Positions 13,186 through 28,038 of a stretch of 64,000 nt of DNA are shown piece after piece. The notes beneath the pieces are model-generated. The model saw only the letters and a program-made list of their open reading frames with translations, was not told the DNA's origin and ran no database searches. Location of the stretch: positions 11,240,001 through 11,304,000 of the forward strand of contig NC_135136.1 of the NCBI RefSeq assembly GCF_051014445.1. Direction: 5' to 3'. This DNA is from Colletes latitarsis. Its lineage: Eukaryota; Arthropoda; Insecta; Hymenoptera; Colletidae. Made by a program: the position numbers and the translations under genes. Numbering within the stretch: the first letter of the stretch is position 1; each line of letters starts with the position of its first letter.

Positions 13186-14429
13186 TGTGGTACCACATTA
13201 CTATGTAATCAAACCACAAAAGACCCAGGGTCTGACCAACAGGTATGCGAAAAATGCGAACGAATGAGCTAGATGATGGCAAATACCAGGCCTAACCCAG
13301 ACACAACCGGTGTTTCCCCCTATAATATTGATCGAAACCAGCTTTAATTGACTGTTTCGGTGTGGTACCTCATTACTACGTGATCCAAATCAGCAAGAGC
13401 CCAGGATCTCGCCAACAAGTATGCGAAAAATGCGAGAGTATGAGCTAGATGATTGCGAATACGAGAACTAACCCAGACATAACCGCGGTTATCCTCTAAA
13501 ATAGTAATCGGAACCAGGTTTAGTTGACTGTTCCAGTGTGGTACCACATTACTGCGTGATCCAAATCAGAAAAAGTCCAGGATCTGGCCAACAAGTATGT
13601 AAAAAATGCGAAAGTATGAGCCAGATGATTGCAAATACTAGAACTAACCCAGTCATAACCAGCGTTATCCTCTAAAATAGTAATCGGAACCAGGTTTAGT
13701 TGACTGTTCCAGTGTGGTACCACATTACTGCGTGATCCAAATCAGAAAAAGTCCAGGATCTGGCCAACAAGTATGTAAAAAATGCGAAAGTATGAGCTAG
13801 ATGATTGCAAATACGAGAACTAACCCAGACATAACCGGCGTTGTCCTCTAAAGTATTAATCGGTACCAGTTTTAATTGACTGTTTCGGCGTGGTGCCACA
13901 TTACTGCCAAATCAGCAAGAGCCCAGAATCTGGCCAACAGGTATGCGAAAAGTGCGAAAGTGTGAACTAGATGATTGCAAATACGAGAACTAACCCAGAC
14001 ATAACCGGCGTTATCCTCCAAAATAGTAATCAGAACCAGGTTTAATTGACTGTTCCAGTGTGGTACCACATTACTACGTGATCCAAATCACCAAAAGCCC
14101 AGGATCTGGCCAACAAGTATGCGAAAAATGCGAAAGTATGAGCTAGATGATGGCAAATAGCAGACCTAACCTAGACATAACCGGTGTTTCCCCCTAAAAT
14201 ATTGATCGAAACCAGCTTTAATTGACTGTTTCGGCTTGGTACCACATTACTACGTGATCCAAATCAGCAAGAGCCCAGAATCTGGCAAACAGGTATGCGA
14301 AAAATGCGAAAGTGTGCACTAGATGATTGCAAATACGAGAACTAACCCAGACATAACCAGCGTTATCCTCTAAAATACTAATCGGAACCAGGTTTAATAA
14401 ACTTTTTCAGTGTGGTGCCACAATACTAC
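13186..14429. repeat. Copy of 2.8-4.1 kb block
   Basis: The sequence from 13,186 (GTGTGGTACCACATTACTATG after CC) follows 2,825 onward at offset 10,361 bp. The shared variants are TCCCCCTATAATATTGATCG near 13,315, the GGTACCTCATTACTACG monomer near 13,364, and a monomer shortened in the ACATTACTGCCAAATC region at 13,898 and 3,538. One monomer (13,696-13,870) appears duplicated locally compared with 3.2-3.5 kb. Confidence 0.78.
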
Positions 14430-17152
14430 GTGATCCAAACCAGAAAAAACCCATGATCTGGCCAACAAGTATGCGAAAAATGCGAAAGTATGAGCTAGAT
14501 GATGGCAAATACCAGAACTAACCCAGACATAACCGGCGTTATCCTCTAAAATATTAATCGGCACCAGGTTTAATTGACAGTTTCGGTGTGGTACCACATT
14601 ACTACGTGATCCAAAAAAGCAAAATCCCAGGATCTGGTCAACAAGTATGCGAAAAATGCGAAAGTATGAGCTAGATGATGGCAAATACCAGGCCTAACCC
14701 AGACACAACCGGTGTTTCCCCCTATAATATGGATCGAAACCAGCTTTAATTGACTGTTTCGGTGTGGTGCCACATTACTACGTGATCCAAATCTGCAAGA
14801 GCCCAGGGTCTGGCCAACAAATATGCGAAAAATGCGAAAGTATGAGCTAGATGATTGCAAATACGAGAACTAACCCTGAGATAACCGGCGTCATCGACTA
14901 AAATATTAATCGGAACCAGGTTTAATTGACAGTTTCGGTGTGGTACCACATTACTACGTAATCCAAACCGGAAAAGACCCAGGATCTGGCCAACAAGTAT
15001 GCGAAGAACGCGAAAGTATGAGCTAGATGATTGCAAATACGAGAACTAACCCAGACATAACCGGGTTTATCCTCTAAAGTAGTAATCGGAACCAGGTTTA
15101 ATTGACTGTTCCAGTGTGGTACCACATTACTACGTGATCCAAATCAGAAAAAGCCCAGGATCTGGCCAACAAGTATGTGAAAAATGCGAAAGTATGAGCC
15201 AGATGATTGCAAATACTAGAACTAAACCAGACATAACCGGCGCTATCCTCTAAAATATTAATCGGAACCAGGTTTAATTGTCTGTTTCGGTGTGGTACCA
15301 CATTACTGCGTAATCCAAACCAGGAAAAACCCATGATCTGGCCAACAAGTATGCGAAAAATGTGAAAGTATGAGCTAGATGATGGCAAATACCAGAACTA
15401 ACCCAGACATAACCGGCGTTATCCTCTAAAATATTAATCGGCACCAGGTTTAATTGACAGTTTCGGTGTGGTACCACATTACTACGTGATCCAAAAAAGC
15501 AAAATCCCAGGATCTGGTCAACAAGTATGCGAAAAATGCGAAAGTATGAGCTAGATGATGGCAAATACCAGGCCTAACCCAGACACAACCGGTGTTTCCC
15601 CCTATAATATGGATCGAAACCAGCTTTAATTGACTGTTTCGGTGTGGTGCCACATTACTACGTGATCCAAATCTGCAAGAGCCCAGGGTCTGGCCAACAA
15701 ATATGCGAAAAATGCGAAAGTATGAGCTAGATGATTGCAAATACGAGAACTAACCCTGAGATAACCGGCGTTATCGACTAAAATATTAATCGGAACCAGG
15801 TTTAATTGACAGTTTCGGTGTGGTACCACATTACTACGTAATCCAAACCGGAAAAGACCCAGGATCTGGCCAACAAGTATGCGAAGAACGCGAAAGTATG
15901 AGCTAGATGATAGCAAATACGAGAACTAACCCAGACATAACCGGGTTTATCCTCTAAAGTAGTAATCGGAACCAGGTTTAATTGACTGTTCCAGTGTGGT
16001 ACCACATTACTACGTGATCCAAATCAGAAAAAGCCCAGGATCTGGCCAACAAGTATGTGAAAAATGCGAAAGTATGAGCCAGATGATTGCAAATACTAGA
16101 ACTAAACCAGACATAACCGGCGCTATCCTCTAAAATATTAATCGGAACCAGGTTTAATTGTCTGTTTCGGTGTGGTACCACATTACTGCGTAATCCAAAT
16201 CAGAAAAAACCCAGGATCTGGCCATTCAAGTATGCGAAAAATGCGAAAGTATGAGCTAGATGATTGCAAATACCAGAACTAACCCAGACATAACCGGCGT
16301 TATCCTCTAAAATATTAATCGGCACCAGGTTTAATTGACAGTTTCGGTGTGGTACCACATTACTACGTGATCCAAAAAAGCAAAATCCCAGGATCTGGTC
16401 AACAAGTATGCGAAAAATGCGAAAGTATGAGCTAGATGATGGCAAATACCAGGCCTAACCAAGACACAACCGGTGCTTCCCCCTATAATATGGATCGAAA
16501 CCAGCTTTAGTTGACTGTTTCGGTGTGGTGCCACATTACTACGTGATCCAAATCAGCAAGAGCCCAGGGTCTGGCCAACAAATATGCGAAAAATGCGAAA
16601 GTATGAGCTAGATGATTGCAAATACGAGAACTAACCCTGAGATAACCGGCGTTATCGACTAAAATATTAATCGGAACCAGGTTTAATTGACAGTTTCGGT
16701 GTGGTACCACATTACTACGTAATCCAAACCGGAAAAGACCCAGGATCTGGCCAACAAGTATGCGAAGAACGCGAAAGTATGAGCTAGATGATTGCAAATA
16801 CGAGAACTAACCCAGACATAACCGGGTTTATCCTCTAAAGTAGTAATCGGAACCAGGTTTAATTGACTGTTCCAGTGTGGTACCACATTACTACGTGACC
16901 CAAATCAGAAAAAGCTCAGGATCTGGCCAACAAGTATGTGAAAAATGCGAAAGTATGAGCCAGATGATTGCAAATACTCGAACTAACCCAGCCATAACCG
17001 GCGCTATCCTCTAAAATATTAGTCGGAACCAGGTTTAATTGTCTGTTTCGGTGTGGTACCACATTACTGCGTAATCCAAATCAGAAAAAACCCAGGATCT
17101 GGCCATTCAAGTATGCGAAAAATGCGAAAGTATGAGCTAGATGATTGCAAAT
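14430..17152. repeat. 880-bp five-monomer HOR, about 3.1 units
   Basis: Units are about 14,430-15,309, 15,310-16,190 and 16,191-17,071, with a partial unit to about 17,152. Matching points 14,570/15,450/16,331, 14,746/15,626/16,507 and 14,922/15,802/16,683 are 880-881 bp apart, i.e. five monomers. The monomers inside a unit differ clearly from one another, while the same monomer in successive units differs at only a few bases; this is the definition of a higher-order repeat. Single units also occur at about 4.45-5.33 kb and 20.19-21.0 kb, so it has been spread to separate places in the array. Confidence 0.88.
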
Positions 17153-20100
17153 ACGAGAACTAACCCAGGCATAACCGGCGTTGTCCTCTAAAATATTAAT
17201 CGGTACCAGGTTTAATTGACTGTTTCGGCGTGGTGCCACGTTACTACGTGATCCAAATCAGCAAGAGCCCAGAATCTGGCCAACAGGTATGCGAAAAGTG
17301 CGAAAGTGTGAACTAGATGATTGCAAATACGAGAACTAACCCAGACATAACCGGCGCTATCCTCTAACATATTAAGCGGAACCAGGTTTAATTGACTGTT
17401 CCAGTGTGGTACCACATTACTACGTGATCCAAACCAGAAAAAACCCAGGATATGGCCAACAAGTATGCGAAAAATGCGAAAGTATGAGCTAGATGATGGC
17501 AAATACCAGACCTAACCCAGACATAACCGGCGTTATCCTCTAAAATATTAATCGGAGCCAGGTGTAATTGACCCCATCAGTGTGGTACCACATTACTACG
17601 TGATACAAAAAAGCAAAATCCCAGGATCTGGCTAACAAGTATGCGAAAAATGCGAATGTATGAGCCAGATGATTGCAAATACTAGAACTAACCCAGACAT
17701 AACCGGCGTTATCCTCTAAAATATTAATCGGAACCAGGTTTAATTGACTGTTTCGGTGTGGTACCACATTACTATGTAATCAAACCAGAAAATACCCAGG
17801 GTCTGACCAACAGGTATGCGAAAAATGCGAACGAATGAGCCAGATGATTGCAAATACCAGAAATAACCCAGACATAACCGGCGTTGTCCTCTAAAATATT
17901 AATCGCAACGGGATTTAATTGAGAGTCACGGTGTGGTACCACATTACTACGTAATCCAAACCGGAAAAAACCCAGGTCTGGTCTACAAGTATGCGAAAAA
18001 TGCAAAAGTATGAGCTAGATGATGGCAAATACCAGGGGTGACCCAGACACAACCGGTGTTTCCCCCTATAATATTGATCGAAACCAGCTTTAGTTGACTG
18101 TTTCGGTGTGGTACCACATTACTACGTGATCCAAATCAGCAAGAGCCCAGGGACTGGCCAACAAATATGCGAAAAATGCGAAAGTATGAGCTAGATGATT
18201 GCAAATACGAGAGCTAACCCAGAGATAACCGGCGTTATCGACTAAAATATTAATCGGAACCAGGTTTAATTCACTGTTCCAGTGTGGTACCACATTACTA
18301 CGTGATCCAAATCAGAAAAAGCCCAGGATCTGGCCAACAAGTATGTGAAAAATGCGAAAGTATGAGCTAGATGATTGCAAATACGAGAACTAACCCAGAC
18401 ATAACCGGCGTTGTCCTCTAAAATATTAATCGGTACCAGGTTTAGTTGACTGTTTCGGCGTGGTGCCACATTACTACGTGATCCAAATCAGCAAGAGCCC
18501 AGAATCTGTCCAACAGGTATGCGAAATGTGCGAAAGTGTGAACTAGATGATTGCAAATACGAGAACTAACCCAGACATAACCGGTGTTTCCCCCTAAAAT
18601 ATTGATCGAAACCAGCTTTAATTGACTGTTTCGGCTTGGTACCACATTACTACGTGATCCAAATCAGCAAGAGCCCAGAATCTGGCAAACAAGTATGCGA
18701 AAAATGCGAAAGTGTGAACTAGATGATTGCAAATACGAGAACTAACCCAGACATAACCGGCGTTATCCTCGAAAATATTAATCGGAAACAGGATTAATTG
18801 ACTGTTCCAGTGTGGTACCACATTACTACGTGATCCAAACCGAAAAAACCCATCATCTCGCCAACAAGTATGCGAAAATTGCGAAAGTATGAGCCAGATG
18901 ATTGCAAATACCAGAACTAACCCAGACTTAACTGGCGTTGTCCTCTAAAATAATAATCGCAACCAGGTTTAATTGACAGTTTCGGTGTGGAACCACATTA
19001 CTACGTAATCCAAACCGGAAAAAACCCAGGATCTTGCCATCAAGTATGTGAAGAATGCGAAAGTATGAGCCAGATGATTGCAAATACAAGAACTAACCCA
19101 GACATAACCAGCGTTATCCTCTAAAATACTAATCGAAACCAGGTTTAATTGAATGTTTCAGTGTGGAACCACATTACCACGTGATCCAAACCGGAAAAAC
19201 CCAGGATCTGGCCAACAAGAATGCAAAACATGCGAAAGTATATGCTAGATGATGACAAATACCAGACCTAACCCAGACATTACCGGCGTTATCCTCTAAC
19301 ATAGTAATCGCACCCAGGTTTAATTGACTGTTCCGGTGCGGTACCACACTACTATGTGATTCTAACCAGAAAAAACCCAGGATCTGGCCAACAAGAATGC
19401 ATAAAATGCGAAAGTATGAGCCAGATGATGGCAAATACCAGAACTAACACAGACATAACCGGCGTTGTCCTCTAAAATATTAATCGCAACCAGGTTTAAT
19501 TGACAGTTTCGGTGTGGTACCACATTACTACGTAATCGAAACCGGAGGCAACCCAGGATCTGGCCAACAAGTATGCGAAGAATGCGAAAGTATGAGTCAG
19601 ATGATGGCAAATACCAGACCTAACCCAGACATCACTGGCGTTATCCTCTAAAATATTAATCGGAACCAGGCTCAATTGACAGTTTCGGTGTGGTACCACA
19701 TTACTACGTGATCCAAATCAGCAAGAGCCCGGGATCTGGCCAACATGTATGCGAAAATTGCGAAAGTATGAGCCAGATGATTGCAAATACCAGAGCTAAC
19801 CCAGACATAACCAGCGCTATCCTCTAAAATATTAATCGGAACCAGGTTTAATAAACTTTTTCGGTGTGGTACCACAATACTACGTGATCCAAACCAGAAA
19901 GAACCCAGGATCTGGCCAACAAGTATGCGAGAAATGCGAAAGCAAGAGGATGATGATTGCAATTATCAGACGAAACCCAGACCTAACCGGTGTTATCCTC
20001 AAAAATATTAATCGCAACAAGGTTTAATAGCCTGTTTCGGTGTGGTACCACATGTCTACGTGATCCAGATCAGCAAAAGCCCAGGATCTGGCCAACAAGT

Positions 20101-22403
20101 ATGCGAAAAATGCGAAAGTATGAGTCAGATGATGGCAAATACCAGACATAACCAGCGCTATCCTCTATCATATTAAGCGGAACCAGGTTTAATTGACTGT
20201 TCCAGTGTGGTACCACATTACTACGTGATCCAAAAAAGCAAAATCCCAGGATCTGGTCAACAAGTATGCGAAAAATGCGAAGGTATGAGCTAGATGATGG
20301 CAAATAGCAGGCCTAACCCAGACACAACCGGTGTTTCCCCCTATAATATGGATCGAAACCAGCTTTAATTGACTGTTTCGGTGTGGTGCCACATTACTAC
20401 GTGATCCAAATCAGCAAGAGCCCAGGGTCTGGCCAACAAATATGCGAAAAATGCGAAAGTATGAGCTAGATGATTGCAAATACGAGAACTAACCCTGAGA
20501 TAACCGGCGTTATCGACTAAAATATTAATCGGAACCAGGTTTAATTGACAGTTTCGGTGTGGTACCACATTACTACGTAATCCAAACCGGAAAAGACCCA
20601 GGATCTGGCCAACAAGTATGCGAAGAACGCGAAAGTATGAGCTAGATGATTGCAAATACGAGAACTAACCCAGACATAACCGGGTTTATCCTCTAAAGTA
20701 GTAATCGGAACCAGGTTTAATTGACTGTTCCAGTGTGGTACCACATTACTACGTGATCCAAATCAGAAAAAGCCCAGGATCTGGCCAACAAGTATGTGAA
20801 AAATGCGAAAGTATGAGCCAGATGATTGCAAATACTAGAACTAAACCAGTCATAACCGGCGCTATCCTCTAAAATATTAATCAGAACCAGGTTTAAATGT
20901 CTGTTTCGGTGTGGTACCACATTACTGCGTAATCCAAATCAGAAAAAACCCAGGATCTGGCCATTCAAGTATGCGAAAAATGCGAAAGTATGAACTAGAT
21001 GATTGCAAATACCAGACCTAACCCAGACAAAACCGGCGTTATCCTCTAAAATATTAATCGGAACCAGGTTTAATTGTCCCCTTCAGTGTGGTACCACATT
21101 ACTACGTGATCCAAACTAGAAAAAGCTCAGGTTCTGGCCATTCAAGTATGCGAAAAATGCGAAAGTATGAGCTAGATGATTGCAAATACGAGAACTAACC
21201 CAGGCATAACCGGCGTTGTCCTCTAAAATATTAATCGGTAAATTGACTGTTTCGGCGTGGTGCCACGTTACTACGTGATCCAAATCAGCAAGAGCCCAGA
21301 ATCTGGCCAACAGGTATGCGAAAAATGCGAAAGTGTGAACTAGATGATTGCAAATACGAGAACGAACCCAGACATAACCGGCGTTATCCTCGGAATTATT
21401 AATCGGAAACAGGATTCATTAACTGTTCCAGTGTGGTACCACATTACTACCTGATCCAAACCGGAAAAACCCAGGATCTGGCCAACAAGTATGCGAAAAA
21501 TGCGAAAGTATGAGTCAGATGATGGCAAATACCAGACCTAACCCAGACATAACCGGCGTTATCCTCTAAAATATTAATCGGAACCAGGTTTAATTGACCC
21601 CTTCAGTGTGGTACCACATTACTACGTGATCCAAAAAAGCAAAATCCCAGGATCTGGCCAAAAAGTATGCAAAAAACGCGAAAGTATGAGCTAGATGATG
21701 GCAAATAGCAAACCTAACCTAGACATAATCGGTGTGTCCCCCTAAAATATTGACCGAAACCAGCTTTAATTTTCTGTTTCGGCTTGGTACCACATTACTA
21801 CGTGATCCAAATCAGCAAGAGCCCGGAATCTGGCCAACAGGTATGCGAAAAATGCGAAAGTCTGAACTAGATGATTCCAAATACGAGAACTAACCCACAC
21901 ATAACCGGCGTTATCCTCCAAAATATTAATCGGAAACAGGATTAATTGACTGTTCCAGTGTGGTACAACATTACTACGTGATCCAAATCTTCAAAAGCCC
22001 AGGATCTGGCCCACAAGTATGCGAAAAATGCGAAAGTATGAGCTAGATGACGGCAAATTCCAGACCTAACCCAGACATAACCGCCGTTATCCTCTAAAAT
22101 ATTAATCGGAACCAGGTTTAATTGACTGTTTCGGTGTGGTACCACATTACTGCGTAGTCCAAATCAGGAAAAACCCAGGATCTGGCCAACAAGTATGCGA
22201 GAGATGCGAAAGCAAGAGGATGATGATTGCAATTATCAGACGTAACCCAGACCTAACCGGTGTTATCCTCAAAAATATTAATCGCAACAAGTTTTAATCG
22301 CCTGTTTCGGTGTGGTACCACATTTCTACGTGATCCAGATCATCAAAAGCCCAGGATCTGGCCCACAAGTATGCGAAAAATGCGAAAGTCTGAACTAGAT
22401 GAT
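17153..22403. repeat. Mosaic of earlier blocks (block B second copy, one 880-bp unit)
   Basis: Bases 18,200-18,500 match 9,960-10,250. Bases 18,895-20,493 match 10,296-11,894 (offset 8,599 bp). Bases 20,190-21,000 are a further unit of the 880-bp HOR (offset 3,858 bp from 16.33-17.1 kb). Bases 18,618-18,821 match 3,966-4,169 in part. From about 21.0 to 22.4 kb the monomers are assorted variants without a clear multi-monomer period, though 21.88-22.1 kb resembles 22.41-22.65 kb three monomers later. Confidence 0.72.
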
Positions 22404-25400
22404 TCCAAATACGAGAACTAACCCACACATAACCGGCGTTATCCTCCAAAATATTAATCGGAAACAGGATTAATTGACTGCTCCAGTGTGGTACAACATT
22501 ACTACGCGATCCAAATCATCAAAAGCCCAGGATCTGGCCCACAAGTATGCGAAAAATGCGAAAGTATGAGCTAGATGACGGCAAATTCCAGACCTAACCC
22601 AGACATAACCGCCGTTATCCTCTAAAATATTAATCGGAACCAGGTTTAATTGACTGTTTCGGCGTGGCGCCACATTATTACGTGATCCAAACTAGAAAAA
22701 GCACAGGTTCTGGCCATTCAAGTATGCGAAAAATGCGGAAGTATGAGCTTGATGATGGCAAAGACCAGACCTAACCCAGACATAACCGGCGTTGTCCTCT
22801 ATAATATTAATCGGAACCAGGATTAATTGACTGTTCCAGTGTGGTACCACATTACTACGTGATACATATCAGAAAAAGCCCAGGATCTGGCCATTCAAGT
22901 ATGCGAAAAATGCGAAAGTATGAGCCAGATGATTGCAAATATCAGAACTAACCCCGACATAACCGGCGTTATTCTCTACAATATTAACCGGAACCAGGAT
23001 TAATTTACTGTTTCGGTGTGGTACCACATTATTGCGTAATCCAAATCAGAAAAAACCCAGGTTCTGGTCAACAAGTATGCGAAAAATGCGAAAGTATGAA
23101 CTAGATCATGGCAAATAGCAGACATAACCCAGAAAAAACCGGCGTTATCCTCTAAAATATTAATCGGAACCAGGTTTAATTGACTGTACCAGTATGGTAC
23201 CACATTACTACGTGATCCAGACCAGAAAAAACCCAGGATCTGGCCAACAAATATGCGAAGAATGCGAAAGTATGAGTCAGATGATGACAAATACCAGACC
23301 TAACCCAGACATAACCGGCGTTATCCTCTAAAATATTTATCGCACCCAGGTCTAATTGACAGTTCCGGTGTGGTACCACATTACTATGTAATCAAACCAG
23401 AAAATATCCAGGGTCTGACCAACAGGTATGCGAAAAATGCGAAAGTGTGAACTAGATGATTGCAAATACGAGAACGAACCCAGACATAACCGGCGTTATC
23501 CTCGAAAATATTAATCGCAAGCAGGTTTAATTGACAGTTTCGGTGTGGAACCACATTACTACGTAATCCAAACTGGAAAAAAACCCCATGATCTTGCCAT
23601 CAAGTATGCGAAGAATGCGAAAGTATGAGCCAGATGATTGCAAATACAAGAACTAACCCAGACATAACCAGCGTTATCCTCTAAAATACTAATCGGAACC
23701 AGGTTTAATAAACTTTTTCAGTGTGGTACCACAATACTACGTGATCCAAACCAGGAGAAACCCAGGATTTGGCCAACAGGTATGCGGAAAATGCAAAAGT
23801 ATGAGCTAGATGGTGGCAAATACCAGAAATAACCCAGACATAACCGGCGTTGTCCTCTAAAATATTAATCGGAACCAGATTTAATTGACAGTTTCGATGT
23901 GGTACCACATTACTACATAATCCAAACCGGAAAAAACCCAGGTTCTGGTCAACAAGTATGCGAAAAATGCGAAAGTATGAGCTAGATGATGGCAAATGGC
24001 AGACCTAACCTAGACATAACCGGTGTGTCCCCCTAAAATATTGATCGAAGCGGCTTTAATTTTCTGTTTCGCCTTGGTACCACATTACTACGTGATCCAA
24101 ACTAGAAAAAGCCCAGGTTTTGGCCATTCAAGTATGCGAAAAATGCGGAAGTATGAGCTTGATGATGGCAAAGACCAGACCTAACCCAGACATAACCGGC
24201 GTTGTCCTCTATAATATTAAACGAAACCAGGATTAATTGACTGTTCCAGTGTGGTACCACATTACTACGTCATTCAAATCAGAAAAAGCCCAGGATCTGG
24301 CCAACAAGTATGCGAAAAATGCGAAAGCAAGAGGAAGATAATTGCGATTACCAGACGGAGCCCAGACCTAACCGGTGTTATCCCCTAAAATGTTGATCGA
24401 ATACAGGTTGAATTGACAATTTCATTGTGGCACCACATTAGTACGTGATCCCAACCAGTAAAAAACCCAGGATCTGGCCAACAAGAATGCAAAAAAAGCT
24501 ATAGCATGAGGCAGATGATTGCAAATACGAGAACTAACCCACACATAACCGGCGTTATCCTCCAAAATATTAATCGGAAACAGGATTAATTGACTGTTCC
24601 AGTGTGGTACAACATTACTACGCGATCCAAATCATCAAAAGCCCAGGATCTGGCCCACAAGTATGCGAAAAATGCGAAAGTATGAGCTAGATGACGGCAA
24701 ATTCCAGACCTAACCCAGACATAACCGCCGTTATCCTCTAAAATATTAATCGGAACCAGGTTTAATTGACTGTTTCGGCGTGGTGCCACATTACTACGTG
24801 ATCCAAACTAGAAAAAGCCCAGGTTTTGGCCATTCAAGTATGCGAAAAATGCGGAAGTATGAGCTTGATGATGGCAAAGACCAGACCTAACCCAGACATA
24901 ACCGGCGTTGTCCTCTATCATATTAATCGGAACCAGGATTAATTGACTGTTCCAGTGTGGTACCACATTACTACGTGATACATATCAGAAAAAGCCCAGG
25001 ATCTGGCCATTCAAGTATGCGAAAAATGCGAAAGTATGAGCCAGATGATTGCAAATATCAGAACTAACCCCGACATAACCGGCGTTATTCTCTACAATGT
25101 TAACCGGAACCAGGATTAATTTACTGTTTCGGTGTGGTACCACATTATTGCGCAATCCAAATCAGAAAAAACCCAGGTTCTGGTCAACAAGTATGCGAAA
25201 AATGCGAAAGCATGAGCTAGATCATGGCAAATAGCAGACCTAACCCAGAAAAAACCGGCGTTATCCTCTAAAATATTAATCGGAACCAGGTTTAATTGAC
25301 TGTACCAGTATGGTACCACATTACAACGTGATCCAGATCAGAAAAAACCCAGGATCTGGCCAACAAGTATGCGAAGAATGCGAAAGTATGAGTCAGATGA

Positions 25401-25562
25401 TGACAAATACCAGACCTAACCCAGACATAACCGGCGTTATCCTCTAAAATATTAATCGCACCCAGGTCTAATTGACAGTTCCGGTGTGGTACCATATTAC
25501 TATGTAATCAAACCAGAAAATATCCAGGGTCTGACCAACAGGTATGCGAAAAATGCGAAAGT
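22404..25562. repeat. 2,116-bp twelve-monomer repeat, about 1.5 units
   Basis: Bases 22,404-23,446 match 24,520-25,562 at offset 2,116 bp (12 monomers). The markers are GTGGTACAACATTACTACGC near 22,488 and 24,604 and ATTAACCGGAACCAGG near 22,983/25,099. Unit 1 is about 22,404-24,519; unit 2 is partial, and its second half is also the beginning of the 8.8-kb duplicated segment. The stretch 24.2-24.5 kb in unit 1 matches 12.1-12.4 kb and includes a D-type monomer. Confidence 0.82.
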
Positions 25563-27168
25563 ATGAGCCAGATGATTGCAAATACCAGAACTAACCCAGA
25601 CATAACCAGCGTTATCCTCTAAAATATTAATCGCAACCAGGTTTAATAAACTTTTTCGGTGTGGTACCACAATACTACGTGATCCAAACCAGAAAGAACC
25701 CAGGATCTGGCCAACAACTATGCGAAAAATGCGAAAGGATGAGCTAGATGATGGCAAATACCAGACCTAACCCAGACATAACCGGGGTTATCCTATAAAA
25801 TATTAATCGGAACCAGGTTTAGTTGACTGTTCCAGTGTGGTACCACATTACTACGTGATCCAAATCAGAAAAAGCCCAGGATCTGGTCAACAAGTATGCG
25901 AAAAATGCGAAAGTATGAGCTAGATGATGGCAAATAGCAGACCTAACCCAGACATAACCGGCGTTATCCTCTAAAATATTAATCGCAACCAGGTTTAATT
26001 GACTGTTTCGGTGTGGTAAAAGAATACTATGTAATCCAAACCAGAAAAGACCCAGGATCTGGCCAACAAGTAAGCGAAGAATGCGAAAGTATGAGGCAGA
26101 TGATTGCAAATACCAGACCTAACACAAACCTAACCGGCGTTGTTCTCTAAAATATTAATCGGAACCAGGATTAAATGACAGTTTCGGTGCGGTACCACAT
26201 TACTATGTGATCAGAACCAGAAAAGACCCAGGGTCTAGACAACAAGTATGCGAAGAATGCGAAAGTATGAGTCAGATGATGGCAAATACCAGACCTAACC
26301 CAGACATAACCAGTGTTTCCCCTTAAAATATTGATCGAAACCAGCTTTAATTGACTGTTACGGTGTGGTAACACATTTCTACGTGATCCAAATTAGAAAA
26401 AGCCCAGGATCTGGCCAAGAAGTATGCGAAGAATGCCAAAGTATGAGTCAGATGATGGCAAATACCAGACCTAACCCAGACATAACCGGCGTTATCCTCT
26501 AAAATATTAGTCGCAACCAGGTTTAATTGACTATTTCATTGTGGCACCACATTAGTACGTGATCCTAACCAGTAAAAAACACAGGATCTTGGCAACAAGA
26601 AAGCAAAAAAGCGAAAGTATGAGGCAGATGATTGCAAATACCAGACCTAACACAATCCTAACCGGCGTGGTTCTCTAAACTATTAATCGGAACCAGGTTT
26701 AATTGACTGTTTCAGTGTGGTACCACTTTCCAACGTGATCCAAACCGGAAAAAACCCAGGATCTGGGCAACAAGAATGCAAAACATGCGAAAGTATGAGG
26801 CAGATGTTGGCAAATACCAGACCTAACCCAGTCATAACCGGCGTTATCCTCAAAAATATTAATCGCAACCAGGTTTAATTGACAGTTTCGGTGTGGTACC
26901 ACATTACTATGTAATCCAAACCAGAAAAGACCCAGGATCTAGACAACAAGTATGCGAAGAATGCGAAAGTATGAGTCAGATGATGGCAAATACCAGACCT
27001 AACCCAGACATAACCGGCGTTATCCTCCAAAATATTAATCGGAACCAGGATTAATTGACAGTTTCGGTGTGGTACCACATTACTACGTAATCCAAACCGG
27101 AAGAAACCCAGGATCTGGCCAACAAGTTTGCGAAGAATGCGAAACTATGAGTCAGATGGTGGCAAATA

Positions 27169-27179
27169 CCAGACATAAC
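27169..27179. repeat. Nested 11-bp minisatellite contracted to one unit (representative)
   Basis: This monomer has only CCAGACATAAC; the preceding CCAGACCTAAC unit is missing, so it is 11 bp shorter. The same state is seen at 11,543, 20,142, 27,169, 30,352, 32,276, 35,981, 40,395, 56,962 and 58,008. Confidence 0.9.
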
Positions 27180-28038
27180 CGGCGCTATCCTCTAAAATAT
27201 TAATCGGAACCAGGTTTAATTGACTGTTCCAGTGTGGTACCACATTACTACGTGATCCAAATCAGCAAGAGCCCAGGATCTGGCCAACAGGTATGCGAAA
27301 CATGTGAAAGTATGAGCTAGATGATGGCAAATACCAGACCTAACCCAGACATAACTGGCGTTATCCTCTAAAATATTAATCGCAACCAGATTTAATTGAC
27401 AGTCTCAGTGTAGTACCACATTACTATGTAATCCAAACCAGAAAAATCCCAGGATCTGGCCAAGAAGTATGCGAAGAATGCGAAGGTATGAGTCAGATGA
27501 TGGCCAATACCAGACCTAACCCAGACATAACCGGCGTTATCCTCTAAAATATTAGCCGCAACCAGGTTTAATTGACTGTTTCGGTGTGGTACCACATTAC
27601 TATGTGATCCAAACCATAAAAATCCCAGGATCTGGCCAAGAAGTATGCGAAGAATGCGAAAGTATGAGTCAGATGATGGCAAATACCAGACCTAATCCAG
27701 ACATAACCGGTGTTTCCCCCTAAAATATTGATCGAAACCGGCGTTAATTGACTGTTTCGGTGTGGTAACACATTTCTTCGTGATCCAAATCAGCAAAAGC
27801 CCAGGATATGGCCAACAAGTATGCGAAAAATGCGAAAGTATGAGCTAGATGATGGCAAATACCAGACCTAACCCAGACATAACCGCCGTTATCCTCTAAA
27901 ATATTAATCGGAACCAGGTTTAATTGACTTTTTCGGCGTGGTGCCACATTACTACGTGATCCAAACTAGAAAAAGCCCAGGTTCTGGCCATTCAAGTATG
28001 CGAAAAATGCGGAAGTATGAGCTTGATGATGGCAAAGA

